Part shown: in pieces, positions 22,316 through 31,393 of the stretch
How the letters are laid out: each line of letters opens with the position of its first letter
Position numbering within the stretch: the first letter of the stretch is position 1
Source: an uncultured Bacilli bacterium
GTDB lineage: Bacteria; Bacillota_I; Bacilli_A; RF39; UBA660
Reading direction: 5' to 3'
Length of the DNA: 35,385 nt
NCBI GenBank assembly: GCA_947629265.1
Contig: CANRCZ010000014.1
Location: forward strand, 1-35,385
Made by a program: the position numbers and the translations under genes
Notes under the pieces: model-generated
Database searches by the model: none
What the model was told of the DNA's origin: nothing
What the model saw: the letters and a program-made list of their open reading frames with translations, nothing else

Positions 22316-23590
22316 CTAGCTATATTTGGCTAATATTTTTTCCATTTCGGCAATTTCTTCTTCGGATGCTTCTTTAGTTTCGATCGGTTTATCAAACCAT
22401 TCTGGTTTTATTTCTTTTTTACGGTTTACTTTTTCGTTTTTCTTTTCGATTTCGGAACTTGCTAATTTCATGGCGTCAGCAACGTTTTCGATTTTGCTAA
22501 TAGCGAATTGACTAGCGACCATTTCGACAAACGATTTAACTAGTTTGTTGTTGCTAACTTTAAGTACGTAATCGATAATAACATTGACGACACCTGGTTT
22601 TAAGTTCATATCGATTAGTAAGTAACTTAGGATTTCGGTTTCATGTTTAGTTAATTTTTCACCATGAGTTTTGCTAAGTAGATAATCGTGGGGACTAGTT
22701 GTTTCAAATTGATAGATCATCTTATTTTTATTGGTATTTTCATCGGTGCTATTTCTTAGATATTCCGGTTGGTTTTTATAGGCTAAACCTGGTAATTTAC
22801 CAGAATGTTCAAATGAGTAATAGTTTTTACATTTTTCTTTTAAGGTTTTGATATTGATACCGCGATTATTTAATGATTGCATGATCAATTCACTTATTTT
22901 ATCGTTATCTAAATCATAGATAAAGGATAAACTGTATAAGATTTCTTTTTGTTTTAAGGTAACTTTTTTAATATCTAGTAGTTCTTCTGGTATTAATTTG
23001 AATACCTCATCGATATCGATTTTAGTATCTAGTAGTATCTTATTTTTAGTTACATGTTTCATATCTTCTAATAAAATTTCAAAGTCACTTATATTAACGA
23101 CCTCAAAAACCTCGTTGAAATGACAGGTTATATCTTCATATTCTTTCATCGCTATTTTAGGGATTAGAAAATAGTTTTTTAGTTTATCGTATTCCATTTT
23201 ACCGATCATATTATATAAAGTTATAGATAGTACGGGATTATTGAAAAATTCTGATGGATTAGCAGGTGAATATAGTTCATAGATAAAGTTGCTGACATCG
23301 CCTTTTTTTACATATGTTTTAACTAATCCTATCGCTTCTAGTTTCTCTCTAGCGATGATGATATCTTCTAAGCTAGCATGTAGGCTAGTCATTAGATGGC
23401 TATGGGTCCATTCGGTACTCATAAATTCGGTTTTATCTAAATATGACCATAATACTAAATACAAACTGATAGGTAGTGAACCGATGATAGGTTGATAAAG
23501 CATCATCAAGTTTTTTCTATCGTATTCTGTTAAAATTGTCTTATTAATTACCGTATATGTATCTTGTTTAAATACTCGTTCTTTAATCAT
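22316..23590 (-). CDS. dnaB: Replication initiation/membrane attachment protein DnaB (DnaB/DnaD family)
   Basis: The 424-residue product begins with a winged-helix domain as in Firmicute DnaB (DRKNLMMLYQPIIGSLPISLYLVLWSYLD). A central DnaB/D helical domain follows. Near residues 305-395 lies the DDBH2-type segment, SPHDYLLSKTHGEKLTKHETEILSYLLIDM with the YxxxIxxxW-like stretch replaced by VNVIIDYVLKVS. The end is charged. It works with DnaD and DnaI to load the helicase. It is not the E. coli DnaB helicase. First gene of the pair. The ribosome site region GGACGGTCC can form a small hairpin. Confidence 0.9.
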   Translation of the reverse strand: MIKERVFKQDTYTVINKTILTEYDRKNLMMLYQPIIGSLPISLYLVLWSYLDKTEFMSTEWTHSHLMTSLHASLEDIIIAREKLEAIGLVKTYVKKGDVSNFIYELYSPANPSEFFNNPVLSITLYNMIGKMEYDKLKNYFLIPKIAMKEYEDITCHFNEVFEVVNISDFEILLEDMKHVTKNKILLDTKIDIDEVFKLIPEELLDIKKVTLKQKEILYSLSFIYDLDNDKISELIMQSLNNRGINIKTLKEKCKNYYSFEHSGKLPGLAYKNQPEYLRNSTDENTNKNKMIYQFETTSPHDYLLSKTHGEKLTKHETEILSYLLIDMNLKPGVVNVIIDYVLKVSNNKLVKSFVEMVASQFAISKIENVADAMKLASSEIEKKNEKVNRKKEIKPEWFDKPIETKEASEEEIAEMEKILAKYS

Positions 23591-23649
23591 AACAGGACCG
23601 TCCTTTATGTACTAGTTTATCATATTTTTATCTAAAAAAATAGTAAATT

Positions 23650-23675
23650 AAAAAAAATTGAAAATAATTTTCAAT
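23650..23675 (-). terminator. Terminator of the LysM-G5-M23 gene
   Basis: ATTGAAAA-TTA-TTTTCAAT and eight T on the minus strand. Confidence 0.85.
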
Positions 23676-23679
23676 CTTT

Positions 23680-25194
23680 TTATAAATATCTAAGTGGATT
23701 TAATCTTGTGCCTGTAAATGGAATACCTCGCCATATTTCAAAGTGAAGATGTGGTCCGGTAGCTTGACCAGTCGCTCCAACATAACCGATAACTTGGCCA
23801 CGAGCTACGGTTACACCTTTTTTAGTCGCTAATCTAGACATGTGTCCATATAGTGATGAGTAACCGTTGTTGTGATTGATGATAACATAGTTTCCATAGT
23901 CACCTCTATGACCAGCGGCAATGACGGTACCATTATTGGAAGCATAGACTGGTGAACCATATCCGGTACCAGATATATCCAAACCTTGGTGGAAAGCACG
24001 TCCGCCACCGAATGGATCGATACGGTAACCGAAATATGAGGTAATTCTATAACCTGATTTAGTTGGCCAATACCAGCTGCCAGTCGCTCCGACGTTTGGA
24101 ACCTCTTTTTGTCCATAAACGACGATCTTTGATTTTGATGGTTTTAATTCTTCGTTACTAATAGGTTGAACGTAAGATATATCACCATTGATTTTTCTAA
24201 CTTTTTGGCTTACTCTTTCAAGTCCGTTTTCACCTTTTTGAAGAACCTCGGTGTCACCTTTAACTTTGGTACTATCGTATTTGATAATCGTTTCGTATTT
24301 TTTAGTAACGTCTTCGGTAATTGATTCTTCGGTAACAATTCTTAATTTAGGGTTAGTTTGACCGATTAATACTTGTTGACCTGGGAATAATAGGTTACTT
24401 TCATCGGTAAAAGTTGGGTTTGAAAGTAAAAACTCTTCAATACTTATTTTATTTTCTAAGGCAATACTTTCGATGGTATCACCTAATTTTACGGAGTATG
24501 TTTTTTTAACGTTATGATCACCAAATAGTAGATATTGGGCTAAATCGTTGTAATCAGAATAGATAGTCTGATCGACAGGTATTCTTACGTCTTTTATAGT
24601 TATATCGCTACTAACATATATATCATCTAGATAAGTACCGATCGTATCGATAGGTTTTTGGGTATTTTCTTTATAATTAGTATAAGTTTGTTTACCGACA
24701 AATGTTACGTATAAACTTTCGATAGCTTGATTAAATACCTCTTTATCGATAACGTAAATTTTAGTGATTGGATCGATTTCTTCACCTTCTATTTTAGTAG
24801 ATTCTTCGGAATCATCGACATTTTCTTTATCGGTATCGATCGTATTATCGATCGTGATTTGATAACCTGCGATTGTAAAAGGTTTTCTAGATTGAATTAT
24901 ATTATAAACATCTTCGACCGTTGATACTTTATCAGAGTATGTTACTATTTTTTCGATATCTAAACCATTTGGTGAGTATACTCTTGAAACATTGAACTCT
25001 TCTTTATATTTTTTATTTTGTTTATCGATATAATTTTCTAATTCTTGTTTTGAGTTGATAACACCTATTAATTCACCATCTAAGTAGACATTATAAAATG
25101 TCAATGGTTCGTTTGCGTAGCTGGATCCTAAGTTAATAAGGAAATACAGCAAACAAGATATTACCATAATTATTAATATATAAATCTTTTTCAT
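23680..25194 (-). CDS. LysM-G5-M23 peptidoglycan endopeptidase
   Basis: The 504-residue protein is secreted or anchored by an N-terminal hydrophobic segment (IYILIIMVISCLLYFLINLG). The order is an N-terminal region of about 200 residues and a LysM at about 240-290 (YSVKLGDTIESIALENKISIEEFLLSNP). A G5 domain spans about 300-375 (EESITEDVTKKYETIIKYDS ... VLQKGENGLERVSQKVRKING). A C-terminal M23 domain carries the zinc ligands in FHQGLDISG and HLHFEIW, with NHNNGYSSLYGHMS. It cleaves peptide cross-links in the wall. ATG 25194 is chosen because GGTGGTG precedes it and upstream codons lie over the promoter. A single gene with its own promoter and terminator. A SpoIIQ-like sporulation role is possible but this domain order is more typical of vegetative enzymes. 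Confidence 0.9.
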   Translation of the reverse strand: MKKIYILIIMVISCLLYFLINLGSSYANEPLTFYNVYLDGELIGVINSKQELENYIDKQNKKYKEEFNVSRVYSPNGLDIEKIVTYSDKVSTVEDVYNIIQSRKPFTIAGYQITIDNTIDTDKENVDDSEESTKIEGEEIDPITKIYVIDKEVFNQAIESLYVTFVGKQTYTNYKENTQKPIDTIGTYLDDIYVSSDITIKDVRIPVDQTIYSDYNDLAQYLLFGDHNVKKTYSVKLGDTIESIALENKISIEEFLLSNPTFTDESNLLFPGQQVLIGQTNPKLRIVTEESITEDVTKKYETIIKYDSTKVKGDTEVLQKGENGLERVSQKVRKINGDISYVQPISNEELKPSKSKIVVYGQKEVPNVGATGSWYWPTKSGYRITSYFGYRIDPFGGGRAFHQGLDISGTGYGSPVYASNNGTVIAAGHRGDYGNYVIINHNNGYSSLYGHMSRLATKKGVTVARGQVIGYVGATGQATGPHLHFEIWRGIPFTGTRLNPLRYL

Positions 25195-25217
25195 TTTCAC
25201 CACCATATAATATATCA

Positions 25218-25246
25218 ATTATAACATACTTTGTTCATTATAACAA
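25218..25246 (-). promoter_or_regulatory. Promoter of the LysM-G5-M23 gene
   Basis: TTGTTA (25246-25241), 17-base spacer, TATAAT (25223-25218). Confidence 0.7.
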
Positions 25247-25253
25247 TGCTGTA

Positions 25254-25282
25254 AGAAAAAATTAAACCTACTAATGTAGGTT
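25254..25282 (-). terminator. Terminator of the glucosaminidase operon
   Basis: AACCTAC-ATTA-GTAGGTT followed by TAATTTTTT on the minus strand. Confidence 0.8.
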
Positions 25283-26510
25283 ATTGATTTATTTTTTTAA
25301 TTTTAACGGCCATTGTTATGATTATAACGATGAACGATAATACTGCGCATCCAATTATAATTCCTACCTTAATTACGATATCTTTGATTTTGTCTTGATC
25401 GACGGTTTCTTTTTCTTGATATTCGATAGTTCTTTGGATAGTTTTTTCTTTATCATCGTATCTATATACGTTTTTTTGACCAGTTTCTAAGTTCATTGCA
25501 TAGATGAAATATAAGTCTTTAACCTCTGGCATTTTATAGACATTTATGATTTCATCGTTATAGGTTATTTCATCTTTTTCGTAGTTAGTTTTAATTAAGT
25601 CTTTAGGAAATTCTAACTGTAATAGTTTTAAATTACCAATTTCAAGTTCTTTATATATTTCGTAGTTACCATTATCGTAGATTGCTAAGACGGTATTACC
25701 CTCATTATCTTTTAAACCGATTAAGGTTAGATTATTTATTTCGTTTTTTAAAGCTGGTACCTCGATTCCATCGATGGTTACTTTATCTTCTTTGTATCCC
25801 TCTTTAGCCTCAAGGAGTGAAGCTTTTTTAATAACACGGTATTCACTATCATCTATTTTGACGTTTATTGGATTAGCTTCTTCTAAGATAGCATTTATTT
25901 TATAAGTTCTGGTACTACCATTTTCAGCGGTTACTTTAATTTCAAAGTAGTTATCGCCCTCTTCTAAGGTTTTTTCACCTAGACCACTTACTTTAGCTTT
26001 ACTATCATCAGCGGTACCATTTATAGTTATTTTGTTTTTACCTTTTTCGATATTGACTGAGTATGACGTTTTTTCTTTGGAAAAATCTAATTTAGCTCCC
26101 TCGATACTTAGTGATTTTAGATAATTATTTTTGCTATAATTAACGGGTTCTGATACGTTGATAGTAACTGATTTACTAGCTTTGTATTCACCAGCGGTTG
26201 AGAAATCGGATACATCGACTGTCGATACAGTAACAGTTGCACTACCAGTTTTTTTAGCTTTAAATGAGTATGTTACACTACCATTTTCGATCCAACTATT
26301 GCTAGCGCCACCTGATAGGACACTTGAATTACTTGATTTAATATTGAAAGTTCCTGCTAAATCGGAAGCTTTTATGGTTACAGTGACATTTGAACCGACT
26401 ATTACGTTTCTACTACTAGCGGATATACTTAATGAAGCGGCATGTGCACTATTTTGAAATGATATGAATAATACTATTGATAAGATTATTTTTGAAAATT
26501 TTTTAAACAT
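25281..26510 (-). CDS. Membrane-anchored beta-sandwich protein (cohesin/Ig-like plus cadherin-like domain)
   Basis: The 409-residue protein has a signal peptide (FSKIILSIVLFISFQNSAHA). An Ig/cohesin-like beta-sandwich follows at about 26-125 (SISASSRNVIVGSNVTVTIK ... WIENGSVTYSFKAKKTGSAT). Next is a cadherin-like beta-sandwich at about 130-215 (NNYLKSLSIEGAKLDFSKEK ... TAENGSTRTYKINA). A further region is followed by a C-terminal membrane helix (VGIIIGCAVLSFIVIIITMA) with a KIKK end. It is therefore fixed in the membrane with its body outside. It follows the dockerin-bearing glucosaminidase by 12 bases in one operon. If the first domain is a true cohesin it could hold that enzyme on the surface. 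The cohesin call is uncertain. Confidence 0.75.
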   Translation of the reverse strand: MFKKFSKIILSIVLFISFQNSAHAASLSISASSRNVIVGSNVTVTIKASDLAGTFNIKSSNSSVLSGGASNSWIENGSVTYSFKAKKTGSATVTVSTVDVSDFSTAGEYKASKSVTINVSEPVNYSKNNYLKSLSIEGAKLDFSKEKTSYSVNIEKGKNKITINGTADDSKAKVSGLGEKTLEEGDNYFEIKVTAENGSTRTYKINAILEEANPINVKIDDSEYRVIKKASLLEAKEGYKEDKVTIDGIEVPALKNEINNLTLIGLKDNEGNTVLAIYDNGNYEIYKELEIGNLKLLQLEFPKDLIKTNYEKDEITYNDEIINVYKMPEVKDLYFIYAMNLETGQKNVYRYDDKEKTIQRTIEYQEKETVDQDKIKDIVIKVGIIIGCAVLSFIVIIITMAVKIKKINQ

Positions 26511-26522
26511 AATTAACCCTTT

Positions 26523-28469
26523 CTATTTTAAAACTGTTTTACCACCTAAGATATAGTTTTTGATATTTACATAATCGACTGATGTTATTTTATTATCACC
26601 ATTGACATCGGCAGCTAAGCGATAATATCCTTGTATTTTGATATTTTTTGTTTTTTCTCTTTTTATACTTGTATAATCTTGAGCATTTATTTTACCATCA
26701 CCATTAGCATCACCTGATACTATAACAGTATATGATTTTGTTTGTTTACCATTACTGATTGTTACGGTATCACCAGTAGCAACAGTGTTACTAGTTTTTT
26801 TGGTACTAGCATTTTTAATAGATATATTGCCACCTTTACCGTTTATTTTGCTTATAACTGTCGAATTTAATGTACCAATTTTAATATTTTTAATATAGGT
26901 GTCACTTGTAGTATATCCGGCATTTTTAATAATATTTTCGATACTTTGTTCAACACTTTTACTTTTGATAATGGTAATTTTATAAGTTTTAGTACTACCA
27001 TTTTGAGCTTTTACAGCGATATTTTTAACGGTCGTATCACTTGTTAAATTAAGTTTTCCTGTACCACTTACACTAGCGGATGAAACAACCTTAGTAGCGG
27101 TTATATCAACAGATTGTGATGCTAAAGGAACGTAGACAGTATAATCTGTTTTAGCGCCATCAAAACCGACGATATCGACATTATCAATTTTGATACTTTT
27201 TAGATAATTATTAGGGTTACCTTTACTAGGTAAACTTGTCTTACTTGGCATATTAGTATAAACAGGGATCGAGAATACTAAAGTTGAATTTAAAACACCA
27301 TAGTCTTTATAAGCTTCATATGTTGAATTAGCTTCACTATAAGGAGCCATAATATTGGTCATATATTGATGACTTGCTACATTAGATAAACCATTCGCTA
27401 CATTAAATCTTTGTAAGTAGTTAGTATTTTGTCCGGCATTGATATATCCTGTAGCGATATATTGAGCTCCACCTTTAATACCTTTTTCTAATGTGTTCCA
27501 AGGTCTTCCATATGAGGTACCAGTTCCAGCCCAAACAAGACCTTTTTTCCAGTTATCAGCTCCACTGGTAGCACCAATATTGTATGGATTATATAATTTG
27601 CTATATTTTTTAGAATTATAAGTAAATTCCGCTCCTGATATAACAGCGGTCGATGAACCAACCTCTTGTCTTACTCTACTTGCTAAATAAATAGGTGATA
27701 CTTTATAGCTACTAGCGGCTTGCATAAAGTGTTCAGCGTAGTTGCTATCGTAATTTTTTAATTTCGTTGGTGACAATATTTTTTCGACCATACTCTGAGT
27801 TTGATATGATGAATTATATGATAGATCTTCAAACATAAAGATCGCTGTTTCACTTAAGAAATTACGAGGATCTAGATAGTAAGATACGGTTTCCTTATTA
27901 GCGGCATACCAATTACTACCATCGAAAACTTTCCATTTATTAGTATAGTAGTTATATGAGCTACTAGACGTATTTCGGTATCCCTCATCACCTTGAATTA
28001 AACTGACACCGATAGAACTTTCTTTATTAGCGACTGTATCAAAGTTTAATTTAGTGTTTATAGCTTTAAACACCCAACTTGAATGTTTGTTATGTAAGGC
28101 TGTTAAATATGGCCAATAGCTAGAGGGAAAACCGGCATTTTGTAATTGTTTTTCATAATCTGTTTTAGCGGTAGCGCCGTCATTAGCATCATAGATGATA
28201 TTAACGTATTCGCCACAAATATAACCTGTATAGGAATTATATTTAACATTATACCAATCGGTTGAACAACCACTACCAGCTTTAGTACCATTTATTGTTA
28301 AAGAGGCGCCATCTGGTAAACTATTTACTACTATTTCAGAACTAGAACTTGCGTCTTTTCTAAGTCTTACACCAGTACCATTAACAGTTCCTGTTAAGGC
28401 ATGAGCTGATGGGTTTAAACTTATTAACAAAGTAATAAGTAAGGTTAGAAAAGTTATATGTTTTTTCAT
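26523..28469 (-). CDS. Secreted glucosaminidase with SH3, beta-sandwich and dockerin-like repeats
   Basis: The 648-residue protein has a signal peptide (residues 1-24). A bacterial SH3 domain follows at about 25-95 (GTGVRLRKDASSSSEIVVNS, YTGYICGEYV). A glucosaminidase domain spans about 105-400 (NFLSETAIFMFEDLSY, SPIYLASRVRQEVGSS, LYNPYNIGATSG, GAQYIATGYINAGQNTNYLQ). It probably cuts the glycan strand of peptidoglycan. Then come a cadherin-like beta-sandwich and a C-terminal pair of calcium-loop repeats, GDANGDGKINAQDYTSIKR and ADVNGDNKITSVDYVNIKN. These are the two F-hand repeats of a type I dockerin. GGAGG lies before the ATG. It is the first gene of a two-gene operon with the membrane beta-sandwich protein. 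Confidence 0.9.
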   Translation of the reverse strand: MKKHITFLTLLITLLISLNPSAHALTGTVNGTGVRLRKDASSSSEIVVNSLPDGASLTINGTKAGSGCSTDWYNVKYNSYTGYICGEYVNIIYDANDGATAKTDYEKQLQNAGFPSSYWPYLTALHNKHSSWVFKAINTKLNFDTVANKESSIGVSLIQGDEGYRNTSSSSYNYYTNKWKVFDGSNWYAANKETVSYYLDPRNFLSETAIFMFEDLSYNSSYQTQSMVEKILSPTKLKNYDSNYAEHFMQAASSYKVSPIYLASRVRQEVGSSTAVISGAEFTYNSKKYSKLYNPYNIGATSGADNWKKGLVWAGTGTSYGRPWNTLEKGIKGGAQYIATGYINAGQNTNYLQRFNVANGLSNVASHQYMTNIMAPYSEANSTYEAYKDYGVLNSTLVFSIPVYTNMPSKTSLPSKGNPNNYLKSIKIDNVDIVGFDGAKTDYTVYVPLASQSVDITATKVVSSASVSGTGKLNLTSDTTVKNIAVKAQNGSTKTYKITIIKSKSVEQSIENIIKNAGYTTSDTYIKNIKIGTLNSTVISKINGKGGNISIKNASTKKTSNTVATGDTVTISNGKQTKSYTVIVSGDANGDGKINAQDYTSIKREKTKNIKIQGYYRLAADVNGDNKITSVDYVNIKNYILGGKTVLK

Positions 28470-28501
28470 AGGACACCTCCAAACCGTATTGTATCATTCT
28501 A

Positions 28502-28510
28502 ATTATAACA
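28502..28510 (-). promoter_or_regulatory. Extended -10 promoter of the glucosaminidase operon
   Basis: TGT-TATAAT on the minus strand, no clear -35. Confidence 0.5.
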
Positions 28511-28572
28511 GATTATGCTAACTTTGTATATCTTTATAACTAATTTTATGACTTTTTTCGACAAATCAATGT

Positions 28573-28597
28573 AAAAAAAGATAGATTTTTTCTATCT
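28573..28597 (-). terminator. Terminator of cse60
   Basis: AGATAG-AAAAAAT-CTATCT followed by seven T on the minus strand. It overlaps the stop codon. Confidence 0.8.
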
Positions 28598-28756
28598 ATA
28601 TAGTATCATAGCTGAGAAACAATATACTTGTTCTTCGGAAAAAATAGAAACGGAGACTTGAAATTTAATATCGATGATATCTTTACCTTGAATAAAATCG
28701 TTGACACTTTTTTCCAAGTCTGATTCATGTGATTCATCAAATACTTTGACTTTCAT
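28592..28756 (-). CDS. Cse60-type sporulation protein
   Basis: The 54-residue product MKVKVFDESHESDLEKSVND ... DIKFQVS ... QVYCFSAMILY matches the small Cse60 family, known in Bacillus as a SigE-controlled sporulation protein of unknown function. ATG 28756 has GGGTGG at the right distance. The longer frame to 28786 has no ribosome site. It lies downstream of the DUF45 metallopeptidase on the opposite side of a gap, with its own terminator. Confidence 0.8.
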   Translation of the reverse strand: MKVKVFDESHESDLEKSVNDFIQGKDIIDIKFQVSVSIFSEEQVYCFSAMILYR

Positions 28757-28807
28757 TATACCACCCAAAATATTATATCTAATCACCTATAAATATTTTG
28801 TCATTTT

Positions 28808-29443
28808 TTAGTTTCGTAGTTTTTTTCTTTTTTCTTTATAATCAGGCATATACTTTTCCACTTGTTTCCAAAAATTTTTGGAGTGATCAAAGTAAATAAG
28901 ATGACTATATTCGTGAATGATAACATAATCAAGACAGTCTAAGTCGTATTTTATTAGTTCACTATTTAAAGTGATTGTCTTACTTTGTCTATTACATACT
29001 CCCCATCTAGTCTTCATCTTTCTAATTCTTAAAGTAGGTTTTATGATATCTTCTTCGATGATATCATATATATAGTCGTATCTTTGTTTAAATAGTTCGA
29101 TCATTCTTTTTTTTAACCAATTATCTAACGCTAGAGCGCTTTTAGTAATTATCGTATCGTCTTCTAAGATGATATCGTCGACAGTTGGAATGATAACGAT
29201 ATTGTATTTTTTACCTAGATAGTAAAATTCTTCTTCTTTTTTTTTGGTTTTTTTAACTTTTTCAATACTAGATTTAATAAATTTTTGATTGTTATCTAGT
29301 ATTTTTTTAATTTCGTTTTTAGTTACAAAATAAGATGTTGTTACATAAATAGTATCTTCATCTTTTATTCTGATATAGGTGTTTTTATTGTTTTTTTTAG
29401 TTATTACAACATCAAATTCTTTATCTTCTAATTTGTATTTCAT
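28808..29443 (-). CDS. YgjP/DUF45-type zinc metallopeptidase
   Basis: The 211-residue product has a charged N-terminal half and the YgjP/DUF45 core: LRIRKMKTRWGVCNRQSKTI, LNSELIKYDLDCLDYVIIHE, and the zinc motif HEYSH followed by HSKNFWKQVEKYMPDYKEKR. Family members are cytoplasmic M48-like/SprT-like proteins. In some genomes they neighbour restriction systems, but none is present here. The start has no Shine-Dalgarno, because the ATG comes straight after the A/T-rich arm of the terminator of the upstream transporter gene. Translation may be low or from a later start. Confidence 0.85.
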   Translation of the reverse strand: MKYKLEDKEFDVVITKKNNKNTYIRIKDEDTIYVTTSYFVTKNEIKKILDNNQKFIKSSIEKVKKTKKKEEEFYYLGKKYNIVIIPTVDDIILEDDTIITKSALALDNWLKKRMIELFKQRYDYIYDIIEEDIIKPTLRIRKMKTRWGVCNRQSKTITLNSELIKYDLDCLDYVIIHEYSHLIYFDHSKNFWKQVEKYMPDYKEKRKKLRN

Positions 29444-29447
29444 ATTT

Positions 29448-29475
29448 TAAAAAAACTTAGATAACTAAGTTTTTA
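29448..29475 (-). terminator. Terminator of the transporter gene
   Basis: AACTTAG-TTAT-CTAAGTT with T run on the minus strand. Confidence 0.8.
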
Positions 29476-30972
29476 CATAACCTTTATTCCTGGGCAATAC
29501 ATGAATAATAAGATAACAGCTGTAATAGCTACAAATAAACCTATTAATACTTTCCAAGAACCTTTAAAGTATTCTTTAATTGAAATATCAGTGTATGCTA
29601 ATCCAGCGACTAAGATGACACTTGTTGGTAAAATCATCATCATGAAGCCATATACTGCTTGGATAATAACTGTAACTAATGGATAATTTTCGTATGCTGA
29701 TAATAATGGTTGTTGCAATATAGCTGCTAAGTAAGGTAATTCATTAAATAATGGTGATGCAACAGCGGTAATACCACCTAAAACAAAGTAATTTAGTTTA
29801 GTTGTGATACTTAATAATCTGTTTACGATACTTGCAATAAATAATGTTTCACCTGAGTTATAAGATACTACGACGATTAAGTAAATAGTATTTGCTAAAA
29901 TAGCAACTAAAGCAACTTTAAGCATTTTTTTAGCGCCATCAGTAAAGCCTGTAAATATCTCTTTTAGTTTTAATTTATAAACTTTTCCAATGATAAGTGA
30001 TGATAGTAATAAGATAACTATTAAATCAAAATTACCCCATGTACCAATTTCAAAACCTAAGTAGTTATTAGATGTTCCAAGAATATTGGCTAATATAGTA
30101 TTACCATTAATTTTAAATGTAGTAATTGCTTCGTGGAATTTAGTAAATATATCGATACCGAATGCTCCACTCCAAGAATACATACCAACTAATGGAATTA
30201 TTATGGTTAGAACAAGTATGATAAACATTGCTACTCCACTTTTTGTTTGTTTACTTTCTTTAGTATATAAAGGTATTTCTTCTAATTCTTCTTTCTTAGC
30301 TTTCTTAGATTTAGCAGTTTTAACGGTCTTTTTAGACATTAATATAACTATTAAAGCAAGAACTAAGACACTAACTACAAATAAGACGATCTTCATAACG
30401 ATTAAGTCATTGATACCGTTATTAAATAGTACGTTGAAATAACTTAATGAGTCTTTATTGTAGCCATACATTGTAGCCATATTACCAACTAACATAGCAC
30501 CAACTGTTGATAATAGTGCGGTTATTTTATCGAATCCTAATAATAATATTACGGTTACCATAAATGGTACTAATATAAAGATTGGATAAGATAATGTTGT
30601 AAGTGATGATAATAAAGCGAATACTATAATTGATATGATTAAAAACATTGTTTTTTTCTTTTCAAAAATAGATACGGTTTTATCAACGATCTTACTATAA
30701 ACCCCAGTTTTATTCATGACACCATATAACCCACCGATAGCTAGGAAGATAATTCCAATCATAATGAATGGTACTCCTGCAAAATCAGATGAGAATATAG
30801 TAGCGATTGGATATGTTATTAAATCTGATAATCCTAGTGGATATGTAGTATCTTTAGTAAATGTTAATTCACTGAATGATCCACCTGGAATAATCCAACT
30901 TAATACTAAATAAACTAGTAATAATGATCCAATAGCTGTTAAGATACTTTTTAATGTACTTTTGCTTTTCAT
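29473..30972 (-). CDS. YfcC/DcuC-family transporter
   Basis: The 499-residue membrane protein has about 11-12 hydrophobic segments in two halves separated by a basic cytoplasmic loop (SKKTVKTAKSKKAKKEELEE). The N-terminal WIIPGGSFSE and the half-repeat fold are typical of the YfcC branch of the DcuC/AbgT-like ion transporter group. Members carry dicarboxylates, basic amino acids or small peptides' products. The substrate cannot be told. GGAGG is a few bases before the ATG, and a TTTAAA-N17-TATACT promoter lies just upstream. A single-gene unit. Confidence 0.8.
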   Translation of the reverse strand: MKSKSTLKSILTAIGSLLLVYLVLSWIIPGGSFSELTFTKDTTYPLGLSDLITYPIATIFSSDFAGVPFIMIGIIFLAIGGLYGVMNKTGVYSKIVDKTVSIFEKKKTMFLIISIIVFALLSSLTTLSYPIFILVPFMVTVILLLGFDKITALLSTVGAMLVGNMATMYGYNKDSLSYFNVLFNNGINDLIVMKIVLFVVSVLVLALIVILMSKKTVKTAKSKKAKKEELEEIPLYTKESKQTKSGVAMFIILVLTIIIPLVGMYSWSGAFGIDIFTKFHEAITTFKINGNTILANILGTSNNYLGFEIGTWGNFDLIVILLLSSLIIGKVYKLKLKEIFTGFTDGAKKMLKVALVAILANTIYLIVVVSYNSGETLFIASIVNRLLSITTKLNYFVLGGITAVASPLFNELPYLAAILQQPLLSAYENYPLVTVIIQAVYGFMMMILPTSVILVAGLAYTDISIKEYFKGSWKVLIGLFVAITAVILLFMYCPGIKVM

Positions 30973-30991
30973 TTATACAACCTCCTATTAA

Positions 30992-31020
30992 AGTATATCA
31001 TTAAATTAGATTTTTTTAAA
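30992..31020 (-). promoter_or_regulatory. Promoter of the transporter gene
   Basis: TTTAAA (31020-31015), 17-base spacer, TATACT (30997-30992). Confidence 0.5.
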
Positions 31021-31065
31021 CAATTTTAATAAAATTTGGAATATTTCACCAGATTATCACTTAAA

Positions 31066-31299
31066 TTAGATCAAATTTGATAAATGTGGCAAAAGGAAGA
31101 TGATGATTAATAAAATTATAAACATTATAAAAACAAACTTTAAACCATCATTTTTTAAGGTTTCTTCTTTGATACTTGCTTCTAATGTTTTTAAATCAGC
31201 TTTCTCATTATTAGCTTCATTACTAGCTGTAGTTTCATTATTAACCTCAGTTTCACTAGCCTCGTTTAAATCTTTTACTTGCTCATTTGCATTGTTCAT
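31066..31299 (-). CDS. Small tail-anchored hypothetical protein
   Basis: The 77-residue product has a hydrophilic N-terminal part rich in N, E, S and T (VKDLNEASETEVNNETTASN), a short amphipathic helix and a C-terminal membrane segment (FVFIMFIILLIIIFLLPHL). No family is recognised. ATG 31299 has AGAGGTG upstream. The longer frame to 31353 starts inside the promoter. It is divergent from the M23 peptidase and the two promoters overlap, which suggests a linked envelope role. Confidence 0.65.
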   Translation of the reverse strand: MNNANEQVKDLNEASETEVNNETTASNEANNEKADLKTLEASIKEETLKNDGLKFVFIMFIILLIIIFLLPHLSNLI

Positions 31300-31324
31300 A
31301 TAGCACCTCTTTCTACTATAATAA

Positions 31325-31353
31325 ATTATAAACAAACATATATTGAAAGTCAA
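31325..31353 (-). promoter_or_regulatory. Promoter of the tail-anchored protein
   Basis: TTGACT (31353-31348), 17-base spacer, TATAAT (31330-31325). The -35 overlaps that of the divergent promoter. Confidence 0.75.
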
Positions 31354-31371
31354 TTAAAAAAATGATATAAT
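31343..31371 (+). promoter_or_regulatory. Promoter of the coiled-coil M23 gene
   Basis: TTGAAA (31343-31348), 17-base spacer, TATAAT (31366-31371). Confidence 0.75.
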
Positions 31372-31393
31372 TTTTGATAATAGGTGGTGTCAG

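Noticed and set aside
23680-25194. SpoIIQ
   Set aside because: It has an M23 domain with intact zinc ligands plus LysM and G5 domains and a length of 504 residues. SpoIIQ is shorter and without LysM and G5.
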